Below are positions 40,561 through 43,500 of a DNA stretch of 64,000 nt, piece after piece. The notes under the pieces are model-generated. The model did no database searches, had not been told where the DNA came from, and saw nothing but the letters and a program-made list of their open reading frames with translations. A program made the position numbers and the translations under genes. Origin of the DNA: Siphonodentalium dalli (lineage: Eukaryota; Mollusca; Scaphopoda; Gadilida; Siphonodentaliidae); the NCBI GenBank assembly GCA_032622095.1, contig CP136063.1, positions 278,065,426 to 278,129,425 of the forward strand, in the 5' to 3' direction. Within the stretch, counting starts at the first letter, position 1, and each line of letters starts with the position of its first letter.

Positions 40561-43500
40561 CCTACATCATGCTATTCCTAACACTATATTCTTCCTTTTT
40601 CCATCCCTAACTCAAATGTAGTTATATATCTCTCTCTACTCCTCCTAAACCATTATTTCATTCCCTTCCCGTCTGATCGATACCCTCCTTCACTTATTGA
40701 GGAAGGGATATGTCGCCAAAGAGGAGAAGACTTCATATAAGCCCTCGGGCTTGTTGTCTGATCCTCATTTCCAAAATTAACTCTTATATGTTGTATATTT
40801 ATGTCATCTGTGTATTATGTCAATTATTTGGTTTGGAAATAAAAATATGTTTACACTAATTTGAGACTATAGATACTTGCAAGAAGATGAGGCCTAAGCA
40901 GAATGAGTTCCTCAGATGGTGAATTTGGCAATCTGGGGACCTCATTCTGCAAATATCAGACACACTATTTCCAGTCTTGCTTCTAAATTTAAGGATGAAG
41001 GATACTCATTTTTTGTAAATACTAGACAAACATCAATGTATAGAAAAAAAAAATAAAGATGCATAATCCGAATTAACGCTCCTAAATTACTATTTCTTTG
41101 GATTCGGGGGATAAAAATATTTGATTCCAGTTGAGGAACCCATCCATCAAAGCTCAGAGTGATCAGATATCAATTTTTGAAGTTTGTTATTTCTCGAGAC
41201 GCTCAATTATTTGTGGCCCAGAAACATGTGGACGAAGATGGATAACTCTAAAAACAAGTGACAAAACGGCCATATTTCGTTGAACAAAATTTGATACATA
41301 ACACTTTTTGGGAAATTTGATACCCTAGTTGACAGTGACTAAAAGCATGTTTTTGTTGCAATTAATCGATTCTGATAACTAAAGTATATTTTGAAGAAAT
41401 GTTTTTGTTGTATCTTGATAATATGGGGACCCTCTGATCGGATTTAGTACCTTTAACCATGACTAATATTTGATTTTTGGCTAAATAATATCAATGTTGA
41501 TAATTTTCCTAAAGAACACAGTGCTTTATGCCCAAATTAACAATCTCAAATATCATGTTGCTTATCCATGAGGTACGCATGCTCGGGTGAATTTTTTTTA
41601 TGTTGACATAATTTGTTTTTCAAAAGCCATTAACCAGGCCTTTAAAGGCCCACTTAATTTTCAAACCCCCAGATCACATTATATAAAATAAATGCCATAT
41701 TATATACCTTTTGAAGAGGAGGTTCCAAAACATTGTATTACCAACTTATCCGTGTAATAGAGTAATAGACTGTGAACATGTTGTTTGCGTTGAGGTACGA
41801 CATGTTTTTGGGCTTAAGTTTCATCTAGTTTGAACTGCAAAGTCTATAATTTTCAATGTAAGGGGAATAACTTTATATCTTAGTTTGAATTCTGTTTCAT
41901 TCTGGGAGTGAGACGGGGGAAATGTTTCTAGGAGTTCAACTATTTTCTATTATTCTTTGGGCACCTTCTGAGACACAGACGCTCCAAATGGTGATGAATT
42001 ATAGTATTTTATTCATATTTTATGTCATAGATTGTTATTAAAGCCGAATATCAAGGCACTATAAATAAAATAATCAGTGACATTTAAGTGGGCTTTTAAC
42101 CCTTTACCCAACAAACCGGCCAAAACCGGCCAAATAAAGCTTCAACAGCCTAAAATATCTTCGGTCTGTCTCAATAGAACCATACAAATATGGATATCAT
42201 TGGAACCGGCTCCTTGACCACATTGTGATAGTTACAGTTATGCCCTGTGCCAATGCATTCTCTTATATATGCGAGTCGACCATAGGTCGCCTCGCATATA
42301 TAAGACAATGCATTGGCCTAAAAAAATCTTTTTTTAACACTTTTTACCATTTTTTCTTACATTCTTTAACAATTTTATACTTTTTAATGTGTTAAGCCAA
42401 TGCATTCTCTTATATATGCGAGGCAACCTATGGTCGACTCGCATATATAAGAGAATGCATTGGCACAGGGCCCTTCTGTTGGGTAAAGGGTTAATATCCC
42501 CCAAATAAGTGTAGATGAAGGCATGCCTTTGTGTATATGAATAACAATGTGAAACTTCTCATCTGAGCAAGAGGAACATCATTATCAGGTTAATTCTTGA
42601 AGCAGGAATTGAGTCTCCAGAAATAAAGATATAGCTTCATTTGATGTTAAAATTCAAAATTCTCTGACACCAGGCTGATTTAACCAGTTCAGGCCACCAG
42701 TGTGCCCAATTTAAAGGCCTGACATTAACCAAGGTAAATTAATGACAAACATGGCAGAAACTTTTGCACGGATAACAAATTTGCACTTATTGAGATTCAA
42801 ACCAGCTTCGATGTCACCCCATGGCTTATAATTACTAGTACAAATTTAGCTGTCAGCAACTTTACAAAACAAGACAGTCAATGACTGTGGGGTCGCTCAC
42901 CAGACTGCAAAGACTGATAAGACTGGGACTCTGGAGACCACAACAGTCAGAACTTTTCATAATCACTTTAAAAGAAGTAGATCTAAACAGGATATGTGGC
43001 TAGAGAGGCTTCATGTATGTAGATCGGTGAATTTCCACCTTGAAATTACCAACTGTACACTACTGATCACCCCCCTCCTCCAGCTCAACAAGTCCCCTCC
43101 CGACCGGCTCCAGACTCCCAAGTCTTAGGTTGGAATTTCACAACCGACATCTCAAACTTTCTCAATTGTTGGAAATTTCCAATCTCACAAGCACCTTTTT
43201 ATAAAACCATTTAGATATGTTTGAAGCCCAATTATCCATGGACCCAAAACATCATACATGTATGTCAGATTAATCAGTCAGGTAGTTCCAAGGTAGATGT
43301 TTTAATGAATTTGGTATTTCAATGATTTTATTAGACACAAAAGTGTTAACTCCCCATAGCCCCGTCATTTCTTAACAGGTTGACATCATGTTTACAAATC
43401 TGAATCTCAGTCACTAAAGGATCCTCCATACTATATGTAAGCTAAATAGTCCAACCTCTCTTGAGAAGACATTTTAAGAATTACTATAGAGACATACAGT

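Larger units (their letters stand above)
38387..40856 (+). mobile_element. 5'-truncated non-LTR retrotransposon (LINE) nested in a family B MITE
   Basis: Flanked by the 11-bp target duplication TAATTTGAGAC (38376-38386, 40857-40867). It contains the RT and the C-terminal part, then ~850 bp of 3'UTR ending AATAAAAATATGTTTACAC without a long poly-A. The first ~48 bp (38387-38434) are GC-rich and unlike the rest. It lies in DHX34 intron 1, antisense to the gene. Confidence 0.92.
38106..40979. mobile_element. hAT-like foldback MITE (family B) split by a LINE
   Basis: The left end CAAGCCTGGAAATAG is at 38106; the right end CTATTTCCAGTCTTG closes at 40979. Target copies ATTCTAAA and CTTCTAAA match at 7 of 8. 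The core is cut at 38386 and resumes at 40868, exactly where an intact core (as in 6045-6489) continues with TATAGATACTT. Confidence 0.85.
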
